From Phorcus lineatus (Eukaryota; Mollusca; Gastropoda; Trochida; Trochidae), in assembly GCA_921293015.1 (NCBI GenBank), contig OV121096.1, forward strand, positions 22,889,729-22,953,728: 64,000 nt of DNA. Direction: 5' to 3'. The notes beneath the pieces are model-generated. The model did not search any database. It had not been told where the DNA came from and worked only from the letters and a program-made list of their open reading frames with translations. The stretch's first letter is position 1, and every line of letters starts with the position of its first letter. Made by a program: the position numbers and the translations under genes. Positions 36,001 to 51,000 of this stretch are shown here, in pieces.

Positions 36001-39000
36001 AAAAATAATAATTGGAGTACATTTTGGAAAACCGCAATCTAATTATAACCTATGAAACAACGGATTTCGAATTCACGTTCAGTGAACATTTGTGTCAGAA
36101 CATCTCTGTCTATTATGACCAATGCATATGATTTTTAAAATCTATGACTAATATGTACATGGATCATATAATAGACAATTAAACAGTCCACAGTAAAAAT
36201 TTCCTTATTTTCCGAACATGGATAACGCGTCAGTGACATTTTTTCTACAATGTTTACGCAACTTTAGTTTTCTCAAAATGTTAGCGGCACTTTTTCGGAT
36301 GCGCGAAAAGATGCGCACTGACAAACGTTCGGAACGTCTTTAAGTGGCATTGACTGTCACAGCTAAATTTGTAATTCAATGTTTAACATAAAAGTTTATT
36401 GTTTTCCTGAAATATTCTCGTGTGATAGCTGTCAGTGTCCAATCTAAAAAGTCTCATATAAAAGGCTCTCATGTTGAAAAATTCGAAGGTCACGAAAATA
36501 CAAATCCCCCAAATCTCACCAGAAGATGTTAAGTGAAAATAATTATGAGAATCTACGGTGGATATTTCTTGATCTATTCCTCGTAAAAGCCTAACATTGA
36601 GTTCCTTATGGCGTATTACTCAAAATTTTGTTCTGATATTTAAGATCAACAAGAAACATGAAAATCTTTTATTTGAGCCATTTGATTGAGTTATCAAGCT
36701 GACATGAATAACATTCCGCCACGGTCAAGGCCAAAATTAGCGTATCTCCCACGTAAAATCAAGTTAAGGGTTTTTGGATATCTGAGGCCAGAAATGTTCT
36801 TTCGGATCTAACAATTGCATGAACAAGATACACCTCTGTATGAACATTACTCACAGGAGAACACCCTTTTGAATGAGGAGGTTTACCTGTAAAGGTGTGG
36901 TGGTTTGGTGACGATGACGTGTCGAGTGAGGAGGATAAGGAATAAGACGTGGATGAAGAAGGTAAACAGGTAGTAGAAGCCCCCAAAACTGAACCATTTG
37001 TACTTCACCAATGCCCTCACAAGTTCGTGCTGCAGAAGTTCCCGACAGTTGAGGTTTACCTAAAAATAAGTATTTATCATGTTTGTTACAGAAACCTGTT
37101 CTCCTGGAATCATATAGAGGTTCTTATTGACAAATTACTTTCTCCTTTTTTGATCTGACATCAAATTCCTGTGACAATTAATACTTGTTCAAATCCAGAC
37201 TGAAAACACACCCGTATAGCCAAGCCTATTGTGATGACTGAACTCTTTTAATAGGCGCTTGGAGCGTGAACTTTTCATGGAGTCATGCACGTTATAAATT
37301 AACTTCTATTATTATAATATTATCATTAATATGATTTTAATTATTATATAATATATTACTATTGTCAATGTTACCACCAAGGTGGTAGACGATGCTCGTA
37401 ACTTTGTCCAACTAAATGTATCGTTCAACAGCAGTCTTGACTATCATAATCGAAATCGACTGGCCATGGAACATTTCAAAGATTCAGAAGATTTATTTTG
37501 ATTGGTTGGCAATCGGAAATTTGGCCTGTCAGATCCATGTTGAAGAAAAATTAGTTTCTTTGCATTTTCCCCATATTGTATTAAATGTATAATATTAAAT
37601 TATCTTCAGAAGGTCCAATAAATTCGTTAATTAACCACATCCTTGATTGTAGAGGAAAAATTCAGTTTTTCCTGTAGCAAAGCCTACCATGATCTGTAGA
37701 GGGTGGTTCTTCTTCAGCACTTCTGCCTTATCTGTGTACGCAGTGTATTCCTTAAAGGTCTGTGGCTCTTTTTTGTCTTCCTTGTCTTTGCTTGCTTTTC
37801 ATACAGAAACAAAACATGAGTTAACCAACTCAACTTATGATCGATTAATAAATTATTTTGCAAGCCAGTTAGTTTCAGACAGTTTCATAACAAACTTTAC
37901 ATTATAAATTATTTACACAGTTAATATTGTGTTGACAATGCCTACGTTGATATCGTAATTGAGATGTTTTGAGAATTGCAGTTTTAATTATCAAAATGAA
38001 CAAAATAGTTAGAACTAGTAAGTTATGTGACTGTTTCATAAAATAACCGATAAAGGATGAATAATTCCTTCGAACATGTTTATGAAAAACTAACTGGCAG
38101 TGTGTGATGATACAATATTTATTTTGCGCAAAAAAATTGTAAACTTTCTGATGGCAAAAATAATAATTTTGTTCCAACGTTTTCGGAGAGCAAGATACCT
38201 TTCATCGTACTTTACGATCCTCTAAACCTCCAAGGGGTATATGTCATACAATGTACATCCATTAAAAGGAAATTTTTACCTAGGAGCAAAGACTGACAGT
38301 GCTTATCATTTAGTGACTTTTTGAAAATCTATATTTCCAAAAATGACATTTGAAGGTGAACATTGCTTGCGTTAGTGTTCACTGTTAAAAAGCAGATAAC
38401 AAAGACATCATCAGTTTACAACACATAATTCCTTTCTTAACAGGCACTTTATATTACAATTCGTGTGTTTCAAATGTGCATATATGATCGGGGAAAAAAA
38501 CTGGAAAAATAATAAAGTCATATTTATATGACATTAAGTTAACAATCCGATTCGATTGACGTAGAGAGAGGGCGAGGGAGCGAGTGTAAAGGACCGTCAA
38601 CCTCGACTTTTTCACCTCTCGATTCTCAGTCAAATACTTTTCAACAAAATAAGAACTGAGCTTGATTTTTGTTAATTTGTCCAATAAACACCTTTAATTA
38701 GCCTTTAGACAGCATAATTTAGACAGCGTCATTATCGGCTGTGAAAAACCCACCTGAGGTGGGAGCCATAAAATAACTGAACATATTTGAGTAGCAACCT
38801 TTGACGCACTATACAATATTGTTATCAGACAATCATATATTCCTAAGAAAAAAGTGGACCATGTTTGTGGTTATGTAGACTTTAGAAAAGAGAAAAATCT
38901 GGAGAGATTAAAAAAATATAAGGATTTAGAACAAGGTTCCATTAGTGACACACGAGATTTACTTTGTAACGACCAGTTGTCTTTGGTCATCAAATCATCT

Positions 39001-42000
39001 ATGAACTCGTAGATGTTTTTCGGCTTTTCAGTTTCATCCATCACTCCCTTCGTTACGTCTGCGAAACACTTGGTCATCACTTCCATGGCAACGTCTTCGT
39101 TTCCAAGAAAAAAAGTTTTAAGGTAGCAATAGGGCGGCAATATACATTACAAATCAGCTGGATATTCAGGATTTCAATCCCTATAAAATCAGGTTAGCAA
39201 TGAGCTTATGTTATGGGTGTTTTGGATAACTTCTTCTGGACCTTAATGGGTATCCTATCAGCCTGTAAGAAAATGCTAAATAACCGAGTGACATGTTGTA
39301 TTTAACAGGTAATCTAAATATTGTTTCACATGTCTTAATCTTCGACATGTTTTATTAAAAACAATTCAGGTATACATACAGAATGCATTGTCACATTAAA
39401 GGACACAAAAATTCGATATACATGCAGAATAATAGATACATACATGCATACGTTTTTCATACAAGAATTTTGTAAGTGTCTATTCCTTTCTAAAAATGTC
39501 TAAAATGCACAACAACTTCAGCAAATATGCCTTCTAGCTTTGGTTAATGTTGATAACTTTGGTGCAATTTTAGTATTGTGTTATCTGTCGTTTCATGAAT
39601 GTGATATTTGGGGGAATCTTGAACATATTTTATTGTAGGCCTTATGGCCATTTATAGGGAATAACATGTACCAAAAATATGGCTAGTATAACGGATCAAC
39701 GACTAAACAGTTGACAAGTTTAACGGATGAATGTAGTAAACATACGACAACTTTAATAGTTCAACGATTAAACATTCGACAAGTTTAACAGATCAATGAC
39801 TTAATATACGACAAGTTTAACAGATCAATGTACTAAACATACGACAAGTTTAACAGATGAATGACTTGATATACGACAAGTTTAACAGATCAATGTACTA
39901 AACATACGACAAGTTTAACAGATCAATGACTTAATATACAACAAGTTTAACAGATCAATGACTTAATATACGACAAGTTTAACAGATCAATGTACTAAAC
40001 ATATAACAAGTTTAATGAATTAATGTTCAAAGCATACGACAAGTCTAACAGATCAATGTAAAAGGCATTTGGCAAGTTAAATAACTAAATGTACTAAATA
40101 TACATGTACGACAAGTTTAATTGATGAGTCTACTAAACATTCAATAAATTTAATAGGCCAGTACCTGGCATGTCCCTGATCATCCTCCGCATGGGAGTGT
40201 CTATTTTGCCGTCACTGGTCTTGACGCTGTTCCTCATGGCATGAAGCCAGTAATCAGACTTGATGATGTACTGCGCTATCTCTCTACAATCATAGCAAGC
40301 ATCTTCCAGGTCAGTTCACTGATTAAGAACTCTTAAAGAGCCAGAAACATGTTTATATGAAAGATTTATTTTACACAAAATTCCCCAAAGAACATTAATG
40401 TGTGCAAAATGTATCATTTTAGAGGGTTAAAATCCTAACTATCAGAACTGAAGTCTGGCGTAGGGGAGATAATCAAGTATCAAGCAAAATGTCAGTGGCA
40501 GCCGCTATTGTGTGGTTATAACTTAACCGATCATGGTGCATTCGTTTTAAAACCACTTCTTTTGATACAAAAAATATTTTCTTTACATTACTCACAATTA
40601 CTTTCGTTTCTTGAAATTTCTTTGGTCATTTAAAAACGTGCCACTACCCCTTTAGGAATGAAATTTTTGTTCAGAATCAATATGAACAAGCACCGCTTGT
40701 CTAAAAAAAAATTCCAATAGTTCAGCCTACAGATCCGGGAATGAATGCCTACTAGTTGTTTTTAAAAAAATTGGCATTTAAAAATTTGATAATGATATTA
40801 GTATAAATCTATACATAAAACTCACTTGTGCCGATTTTTGATTGCTATGTCCAAACAGTTAAGACCATCCCCATCCTTGAATTTGACATCTTCAACAGTT
40901 TTCAGAAGCAGTTTGACAACTTTGAGGTGACCTTCAGCACAGGCCAGATTGAGCGAGGATACCTATTTTTATCAACATTTTCAAAATTAATTTCCACAAT
41001 GAAATTATTGAATTTAAGCCATACATATACTAAATGTTTTTCTTTTTCAGGCCCTTTATGTAAATTAAACTTGAAATATGAATTAACACAACTACGATAT
41101 TCAAGCCTGATATAATGTCCACACGACAAAAGTGTGTGACAAAGTTCATGAACAATGAAAAAGTTCACGTTTTCTAAATCAAAGATCAATAGGCGCACAA
41201 GACATATGTATATCATAATCGTAACAAGGGGGTGCTTTCACAACATTGTGGAGAGGATAGCCCCTGGTACATTATGTTCGAATCCTGTTCGAGTCAATAT
41301 ACACAAACTTTTATTCCTCGAACACGGTTGACCTTCCAAGATGTAAATCATTCAAAATCTGGATTAAACCATACAAAACCAGATATCCTGTGTATTGGTG
41401 ATACACGGAGGCACATTTCTTGCAATAGTCTCCCCAAATATATCGATGTAGATAGAGGAATATTCCCTTTATACTCTAAGGTAATAAAATATCGGGCCCT
41501 CGTCTGCTAAACATTCAAACATTTGTCAAAAGATGGTCCTGTACATTGCTCAGGAGACAGCTGAGATGAGAAAGAGCTTTTCTAGCTTTAAGTTGCGCGT
41601 GAAAATCGTCTTTCGGCCGTCCTCATTAAATAACCGAAAGATTTATTTGTTTAAGTGAGTTGGAGTAAAAAGTTAAATGATTTGAGAACATGTCTGCATA
41701 TTTATTGTAGCATTCGGTCAAGAAAGCGGGTGGGGGCGAATGGAGTGTCTGACCTTTCCATATACTATTACCTTTAAAAAAAAATTTGTATTTGTTTATT
41801 TGTTTTTAATGATCTGAGGGCCTGCGGTTAGGAGAACTTTCGACGAAGCTGCTGGATGAACGGGATAGAGCCCTCATTACTTATTATGCTGATCTTTTTT
41901 TATGTCCGTGAGCTGAGTGATGCACCCGAGACCACTAACCACGATCATGTGATCAATTCATCAGTTTATCCAACTCACGCCGTCCTTGTCTAGCCACGAC

Positions 42001-45000
42001 AGGGCCTTTAGCTGAACCAGTTGTTTGCAGATATCTAGTTGGCCGAACTCAGATGCAAGGTCGATTGGTTTCTTTTTGTGCAGGTTGCTGGAACAAATGC
42101 AATCAAAGATTTTTCAAAATTTGCTTTTGAGTTTATGACATGTGTTGTATGGAACATCTCTAAGGGACAATTTCAACTCACCAGTTATCAAGCTATGGAC
42201 CGTTATAAAGTGACAAAGAACCATAATTACATGTATCTTCCAAATTTTATGGACTTATTTAAATACTTCTGAAGTATGACCGATTTGGATAAATGAATCC
42301 ATAATCATTACGCACGAAAGTTGCCTAAAACGTGTTTGCACAATCTATTTGATGCAGATATTTGAAGAAAATGGCCTTCCTTGGATTCGGTTGAATAAAT
42401 ATAAAATGAGCCATTAAAGTTGTTGATAATGACTAGATTTGTTAAGTTAATATGTAACAGCAGTGGGTATATTCGAAAGTACTTCTACGAGCCCGGAAAG
42501 TCTGGTAGCCAAGAATTGGATTGGATTTACTTATCTCAGTCAGATGATTAGATTTTACACAGAAAGCATATAGAATCTTCGTAAATTTTTAAACAATGAG
42601 TTGAAACAAGTGACTGTTGACATCAATGTGGGTTTTTAAGTTAGAATTTGTTCATATCAGCTAAACCGTTACATTCGGTTGATATCAGCTCCTTTTTCAA
42701 TCAATAAGTTCACTGTGTTCTTGTGTCCCTGTCTGGCAGCAAGATGGAGGGGAGTGTTGCCCTTCTCGTCCTCTGCAAACACAGAGTTAGGGTGTTTCTT
42801 CACGATCGCCTTCACACACCTGGACAGAAAACAAACAGCCTTGAATTCATTAGCACGTCCTTCTTTTAACATTGAGTGCGAAAATCCCGGGATAATGTGT
42901 TGCTGAACGCAAGGCAGGTTTCAACTATCATTTTTCAATTACTTGACAGGAGAACTCAGCATTAGGGCAGTTGTCCACGATCCCATTTACACCTTTGGAA
43001 CAGACAACATAGTGTTACGTTTAATGTCGATTAATACACTTACGCTACTGGAACAGAAACATAGCATTTAGACTGAAGTCACCATTACATTCCTTGAACA
43101 GAAAACATTGCTTTCAGGTCAGTAGGGTTATTCAAACATTCAACCTTGCTTGCTTTAGAACTTTAATGTCCTGCCAGAAGATACATTTGTAAATGGGTCA
43201 ATCGACAAAATTTAATTTATCGGGTGAATATTAACTTTTACTATGAAACCGATTTCTGATATACTGTGAAAAAAAAAATTGATTACTTGTTCTGGCCGCT
43301 TTCTGCTGCTAGGTGGAGTGCTGTAGCTGTGTCGTTCTTCCTGTCGTACTCCGCGTGGTGTTCCTTGAGTAGGCACTGGAACACAGTCAGAAAGCAAATC
43401 ACATAATCATGTACGGAACTCTTTCAGCCCTCTCCAAAGTGCAAGGCGAGCCACTTGAGTAGGCACTGGCACACAGTCATATGACCATGTACGCAGTCAC
43501 GTCACGTTGTTCTAAAAAGTCTGGAAAGATTGGAAAGAGCGGGTCTGTGCAAGGTGTAAAGGTGACCGTGAGCGGTATGTTGCGCACATGGTAAGTGTAT
43601 CGTACGAGTTCATTCATTTTTTTATCATACTCAATAATGTTTTTTCCTTTTGCATATGTAAACATTTATTCTAACCTTCACGATGGCGCGGTGTCCGTTC
43701 TTGGCTGCCAGGTGTATCGGTGTGTTTCCATCATGGTCCTCGGTGTTAATGATATTATCCTTATATATCCTCTCCAGGAGCATCTGCAGATATAGGAAAA
43801 GACTTTCAGAGTTCTCATCTTTGTGAGTCAGTGTTAAGGTATAATGGAGGGAGAAAAGGCCTTAAGCGAAATGGTATCTCTGTAGAAACAATTATCACAA
43901 GACTTAAGTTGAGAAAGATATGCCTAAGCATTTAACAGTTCCTATTTAAAAAACAGTTCATTTCAACATATAATTCTTATGCTATAAGCAATTCGAAGGT
44001 ACCAAAGGAACAAACTTACATCAACTTGTTCAACAGTTACAATGGACTTCTGAAATTACAAGTAAATTCAAAGACAATGTGTATATGATACTTCAGTTTT
44101 CATTCTGTAAATTGAACAAACTGCACTCAAAACTATTTAATCATTGATACGAAACATTGGCTTGAACTTATTAATCGTACATCTTAACATTTTCATATTA
44201 TACACTGTCTAGAATATAACCCAAGAGTTGAAAACAAAGGATTCTTAGATTATTATTACCAGTAAAACCGTATTTCGAATAGAATCAGGATGGAACACAC
44301 GCCATTATGGGTGGAGAGTGTTACGGGGTAAATTCTGAGATTGTAATCGTAGAAAAGGTAGCTGATAAACTGTTTGAATAACATACCGTTGTAGGTAAGG
44401 CACCATCTGAAGTTTGAAGGTTTATGGCCGGTTCTACATTCAATTCTTTTAAACATAATTCCAAAAGAGAAACTTCTTTAAGTTTCGCTTAAAATAATGT
44501 TGAAAAAACCCAACAGATTTACCCTTCCATTGATGGGTTTAACATAATATCTGATATGGTCTATAGTGTTTCAGTTTTATTAGAACTTTTTTTTTCATCA
44601 ACTGTATATCCAAATAGGTTTTGAATGCTATTGCTTTTAATACACGCATATGTTCAACATAGTGTAAATTCTATCGTCAATTTTTTCTTACTTTGAAAGC
44701 TCATTTTTATTTATTTTTAAAATTCAAATCACAATGTGTTTTTTATCTTTAAAATAACAAAATAGGTTAGCACTGAGGAAGAGAAGGATTTTTTTATGGA
44801 TGATAGAACTTAAGTATTTAATTTACTTTTCAACAGAGATTAAAAGAGCTAAGATATTGCACTAGTTAAAAATTCCATCAAAATACATATCTTGCCCACA
44901 TTATTCCACTGAAAACTTAAAACAATGAATTCATAAATTGATAAAACCATGGAAGGAACACGTTGGGAGATAAGCTCTTGACATAAATATTTCTTTTAAA

Positions 45001-48000
45001 GCAAAAAAAAAAATTTAAAATTTATCTACAAACACTTTCAGAGTATAGGACCAAACAATGTAAAATGTCAAATCTGTACTTTATAGGAATTAAATTATCA
45101 AATTTCATAACATTTAAACTGTGTGTGTATGAGTTTGATTAAAACCAATTTAACCGTCTACATTAAGTTTGTAGCACAAGATATCTATAGAATTTTGAAG
45201 GTACATAACATAAGGATAATAAAGGCACATCTAGGTTTCACAGAAATTACATACGTTACATTTGTTACATGTTACATAATATTTAAACAATAAAGTGTAA
45301 AACCCAAAAGGTATGGAAGCTTAAGTATGAATATAGCAAATGTTCCCAATTTTTGGAATATCAACATTTGAATTTATTTTTCTAAATACACATTTAGATA
45401 TTTTTCATAAGTATGGCTGTATTAACAAATGTGCACCAATCAAGCCATCTGCTAAAGTGTTATGGTTTCATAACTTTGTATCATTGAGAACGATTAATAT
45501 AATCATTCAGATATTAATAATTTGACTAGCTGTTTTAACTTTATGAGTCTATTTGTTATCAAAAATGCATATTTGTTGTATAAAATATAGCAAACACCTG
45601 TTAACTGCTTGTATAAACTCTCAGTCCAACAGAACTACTTTTCTACTTTTTGTTCTTCAAGAATAAAGAACAATGAATTAAGCAGTGAATTCATGGTGAA
45701 TTTGTTTTATATAAGCATGTGTTTTTATGAATATAAACCAGTCTTGCTCATATTCTGGATTTTTTTTTCATTTGATAAGGCATTATGATAATGTTTCAGC
45801 CCCACTTTCAATTGCTAAAGAAGGATGGTTTTATAACTGTCTATTTCATGACCCTCCCCTGGTGGCTGTATATTTTTTTCTGACCCTCCCCTGAACCCCC
45901 CCCCCCCTGTAATGACCGGTCCCTAAGTTGATTATTAAATAAATCAACTTTGACTTTTGATTCAAGTTTCACGGTGGTACATGTACATGGGTAATTCTAA
46001 AAAAAGATATATAAAGATACAGCTTGCACATAAAGATAGCACATGACATGTGACATTACAAATGTCATACTATACATTTTATGAAATGTACAAATTCTTT
46101 AAACATCGGAATTTGTTGCTTTTTAAAAGTAGACCGAAGTTATAAGGGTTTGGCCTATTTGAGTAAAAACATGGTTTTATTTTGATCTTGTGGTATTTAA
46201 AGCTTGATATCTTAACAAATAATTCATTTTGTCAGCAACCACGGGTGATTCACAGAGATGACATGTCCTCTCCTCCCTTGGGAGTCCACGTTACCTCCCC
46301 ATCTCAAGTGAATCACAACACCATTTTAAATATAATCGGTCTGTCACGAACAACTCACTGTGGGATTGACCGAAGGGTTCCTTTTCGAACGATTTGCCTT
46401 AGCTGGCCGCTGAAACGTAAACCAAAATCAGATGAAACAGGGACCAGATTCTTTCCTCATGCCACATTTTCAAACTTACTTAGATTCAATTTCAAACCTT
46501 TAGAGGATCTTCCAAGTGCGGAACCCGTGTCGAAGGGAGCGGTCTACCATCTTCAAATTTGAACATGTAAGTATATGAAATCAGACACATATATTGAGAA
46601 CTTATGCTGAACTTAAATAAAGTGAATTTGTATCACTGCTTCTTAGAGACGTTTAATTAGTGGTGTGGTGAAGAAAGGAAACTTCTGTAAACTTACGAGT
46701 CTATGTTCTCGAAACAATAAAACATACGTGCCAGATTGATAAATATCACATAACTTTTACCGATTTCTTCATATTGAATAATAATAGACGCAACATAGTT
46801 AATGTTAAAAAACAACGTCCTTTTATACAGGAAGGATACTGCAGGTCGAGTCGAGGTAGACGTAAATATATTAACCATTGATGACGTCATATGACTTTGG
46901 CGGCCGGTGGTTCTGAGCATAGCTGATTTGATTGCTATCAGTGAAGTTCAGCACCATCGGGTGCGGCCCGCTGGGTGGGTAGCTTAAGCCGTCATTACTG
47001 AATAAACTGAGCGTTTGAAGGGTTGATTCCCTGCCCTACACTGAGACACGAGTGAGGAGACCTGTGGTGTTTACTTGGCATGAGACTTTGTTAGTGTGCC
47101 ACTGTTCAACCAGCAGGAAATGGGTACTTGGTAAAGCAGTGTGTTGGTAGTGACCTTCTAGCGACTAATTATTACACCAGGGTAATAAGGTTGGTAGCGC
47201 CCTGAGCATGCACTTGTGGATAGAAATTATTTCTCTTATTGTTGTTATTATTATTATCATCTATTTACCCGTGATTTCAGACATGTATATAAGGATAATA
47301 GAACATAAGTGAGGAATATCACTTAATATTTTGGTCGTATTTTCTCCGTCCATTCATTCACCAAAATTTGGAAAATAACAATAAATAAGTCTTATAAATG
47401 AATGAAAAGCAAAAAAGCCTAATGATCGTTGGTACACATACTTTGAAAGGTTTCCTCATCCTTTGTGAAGGGTCTCGGTCTTCCCCCGTCGTGCCAAGTT
47501 TCTGTTCAAGAAAGGATGGTATTTCATGTAACTTTATGTAAATACAACGTGTTGTTTTGATTTTTTTCAGAAGACGTTCAAATTACAATTACTATCTATA
47601 ATCACATATCGCATATATTTGCAGTTGTCTGAACTTTTTGCTTTGCAGGGGTCACTCTTGTATAGAAAGATACATTTGTAATCTGTCTTTTCCTTAAACA
47701 TAAAGGACATAGAGAAACAAATACTCAACGAAATATTATAAAACACTTATCGTTGCTGATTAGTATTATTTAATGCCAATCGGTTCAGTGGAGCAATGGT
47801 ATCTCATATAAATCTTATGATTAACCGGACAAGGCCAAGTCGAATGTAATTTTTTTTAAACAAACAACTGTTGATGTCCATGATTTTTGTTCGAAACAGA
47901 AGGGCCAACCTATTAACCCTATGAACTCACTTCGAGGTACTTGCGGACCACAATCAGTGCCTTCTCCATGTCCTCCGTGTCCTCTGTTGTCTCAGTCTCT

Positions 48001-51000
48001 TTCAGCTCCAGGCCTAAACTCTGACAAAAAGAACGAACTCATTGATTTTGAAACTGTTTGCGGAGTGCTTGGTGTACATGATTGCAAATATTTTGGGGTT
48101 TTTTTGCATTCCAGTTCAAATTTTTAAATGCTTCTCAAACATAAACAACATATAAGTTCATTCAGTTGGTTAGAGAAACGCTTATTTTTGTTGTTAGATT
48201 ACTTTTCCATAAGAGGAGTATCTTAAGACTTATCTTAATAATTGGACTCGAGCTACCACTGTGAACACACAAAAAGACTATAAGACATGGAGATATTAAT
48301 TGTAGATAAGCATTACGAACAATTCTTGGTATACAACTATCAGCTGATTGTTTGAACATTTTGCAAATTGTGAGCTCACAATCTAGGGATATTCTTCTGT
48401 TTATAGATTGCTTTAATAATCTGTAGGTTGTGAGGCCTTAACAATATGGGGAAAATCATTATCTATCAATTCATTTGTTACAAGCTTACCAAAGCTTCAT
48501 ATTTGTGATCAACCGGTGATCAGGAAGTAAAGGGGCCGATTCCCTAGATTGTGAAGTCAGTAGTTGTTCTGAACCCGTATAAGGACTGATACTGTCTACC
48601 AGTTCTTTCATCAAAGACAGCCACATGCTGAAAAATGGCCTGCATAAAAAACTGAAAACCTCCTAAGAACCCCCATTTTAATTTCATAAGAACAGTATAT
48701 CCACCTACACATCCCACTTTATTTTGTACGTACTTCTTGAGAAATTTGAGACCTGAACCTCTGGAGAAGTTCCTCAAAGGAGAAAAAGTTCCCAATCTTT
48801 CCTCAGGCATTTGGTATGGGATATGGAAAGTCATTATGAAAGAAACCACCTTCATGAAGTATGAAAAGGTCCTGATGGTAAAATTGGAACAACCCTCAAA
48901 CCAAATGCTTTGAAGACATTGGCTCACAACTCTCATGCATGTAGCGTTTTGACTTGCAGACCTATTTGCACTATAAAAGACAGACTGTAAGGTTCATAAA
49001 GAAAAATGAAAGGAACAATCGAGGCAGATGCACAATACAGAAAGAACATCAGACCTAAATTTGAGAAAACAACTGATCTTTTTGATGAACTGAAGATACC
49101 TCCTGATTGACTGCTCAATGTAGTGAATGGAAAATGGACAGATGGCACAGCCAATGCAGATCAGGCACTGGACCTCGGTTAAAAAAGGGAAATGACAAAA
49201 TATATGAAGGTTCTTGGCCAGATTGTTTTCACAAGGCACTGTCTAAAAGGGTTATAGACATGGCTTTCATGGAGAGTCGTCTTCGAATTTGACAAACAAT
49301 GCTCTATGCTTTTCTCAAGAATACTTGGCCGTCAGGCTTCAGGATATCGACATGGAAGATATCCTCAAGTTTGAAATCTCTCCCATTATAACCTCCCTTT
49401 TCATGTATACTGGTGACATGAGGACGGAAAAGAACTACTCAGTGTAGTTAGTATTAGTAAATGGTTTCGATACAATTTTTTTTATGGTATTAACAAATTC
49501 CTGTTGACACTAACTTGAATTTTTTAATTCTGTTTGTACAATTTCTCTTTTTGAATGTATATATTCATAGTTTGTGTAGATAATTCTATTGAAATATTCT
49601 GTAAGTGAATTTCTTTCTTATTATAATGTATGTTACATATTACTTTGTATATATCCTATCAATGTCACGTGGAGCAATTATTATATAGGGGTAACTGTTT
49701 ATCAATCCACCTTTCCTGCACCATCCGGAAATAATACAGGCTTAAATCATCATTAAAAAATCATTTTAGTCTATTCATCATTATATCATGAAATGTGACC
49801 ACTTCCAATTTTTATTAGCACTCATACTTATAATAGATGTCACAAACAAAATAGTATTTATGCATTACCACCATATATATCTTCGAAGTTGAATTTTGAG
49901 TCGGACATGCGGCACTAGCCATAATCCATGTGTCTATCTTGAATCATGTATAATTATATTGGAGCAGCTTTAGAAAAAGCTTTCCGGAGCTTGTTGGTCA
50001 ATTACTTCATGTATTCATTTCATGAATAGACATGTTTGAATAAAAAATAAACCGTTATTTTAACATAAGGCACGAATAAAAACCTTCAGAATCAAAGAAT
50101 AAGAATCACAATGAAACTAACATAAATTGTAATTTAAATATATTTTAACTTTGTATTTGTCCTGCTTTATGATTTATGTAACGGAGCGGTGTTCAATTAA
50201 GCTGTTCTCCAAGCCTGGTTTCAAGTTTTAAGAGAATTTCCGATCTAGTAATTGAAATACTCAACCACATGCTCATCTGGACGATCTGAAGCTCTTCAGG
50301 GGCAGCAGCCCGTTTTAAGATAAATAATGTTAAACCATGCAAAAAAAACATTTTCCAATTAAAAGATTGCAGTTTTAAAATAAACTTACCTTGATCAGTT
50401 AAGCTATGATTTACTTAATTCTAATTATTAAAAGGTGTTCACATTAAAATTGGCGCCATTAGTTCTGCTACAACTCTGCAACTACGGATGATCGGGTTTA
50501 GAAAACAGATCCAAGGAATCAAATTCTTCTGAACATAATGCAATCGTAAAAATTGGAGAAATAAAACTTTCAAACAACGTTATATTTCCCCTATGAACAA
50601 TGACATAATATGCAATTGAAGCCCTTCAGAATCCAAGAAGCCACCCCTTTGAAAACAAGTAAAGAAGTGAGCACAGCTCACATACCCCCGCTTCAAACTA
50701 TAGTCTGGCTTTCTTTGTTGGTCGTACCCTAAAAAAGCTGACTAAGGGATCATGGTTGATAAGTGTATTAAGTTTGTTGAAGCTAGCATGTATAGTTTAG
50801 GATATATGCAGAGGAAACTGCACTTTGTCAGATAGTCATTGTTTTAGTAACTATTCCATGGAAACTGAAAAAAATAAAAATCATTTGTTGGTCTCACCCT
50901 CAAAAGGCACATCTAGGGATCATGGTTGATAAGTGTATGAAGTTTGGTGAAGCTAGCATGTATAGTTTAGGAGATATGCTCCGGACAAAGGACTTGGTCA

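Larger units (their letters stand above)
40319..43286. other. Copy 2 introns 16-19 (excluding exons 17-19)
   Basis: 40319-40825, 40963-41978, 42088-42672 and 42820-43286 are intronic. The segment at 41240-41300 contains gttcgaatcctg, which resembles a Pol III B box, but no tRNA fold is evident. Confidence 0.55.

Noticed and set aside
40828-41115. 95-codon plus-strand frame
   Set aside because: It is antisense to exon 19 of copy 2 and has no domain.
41240-41300. Possible tRNA or SINE promoter (gttcgaatcctg)
   Set aside because: The B-box match stands alone. I could not find an A box at the right distance or a cloverleaf fold.
46182-46562. 126-codon plus-strand frame
   Set aside because: It is antisense over exon 12 of copy 2. 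It shows no recognisable domain and is not conserved in the aligned region of copy 1.
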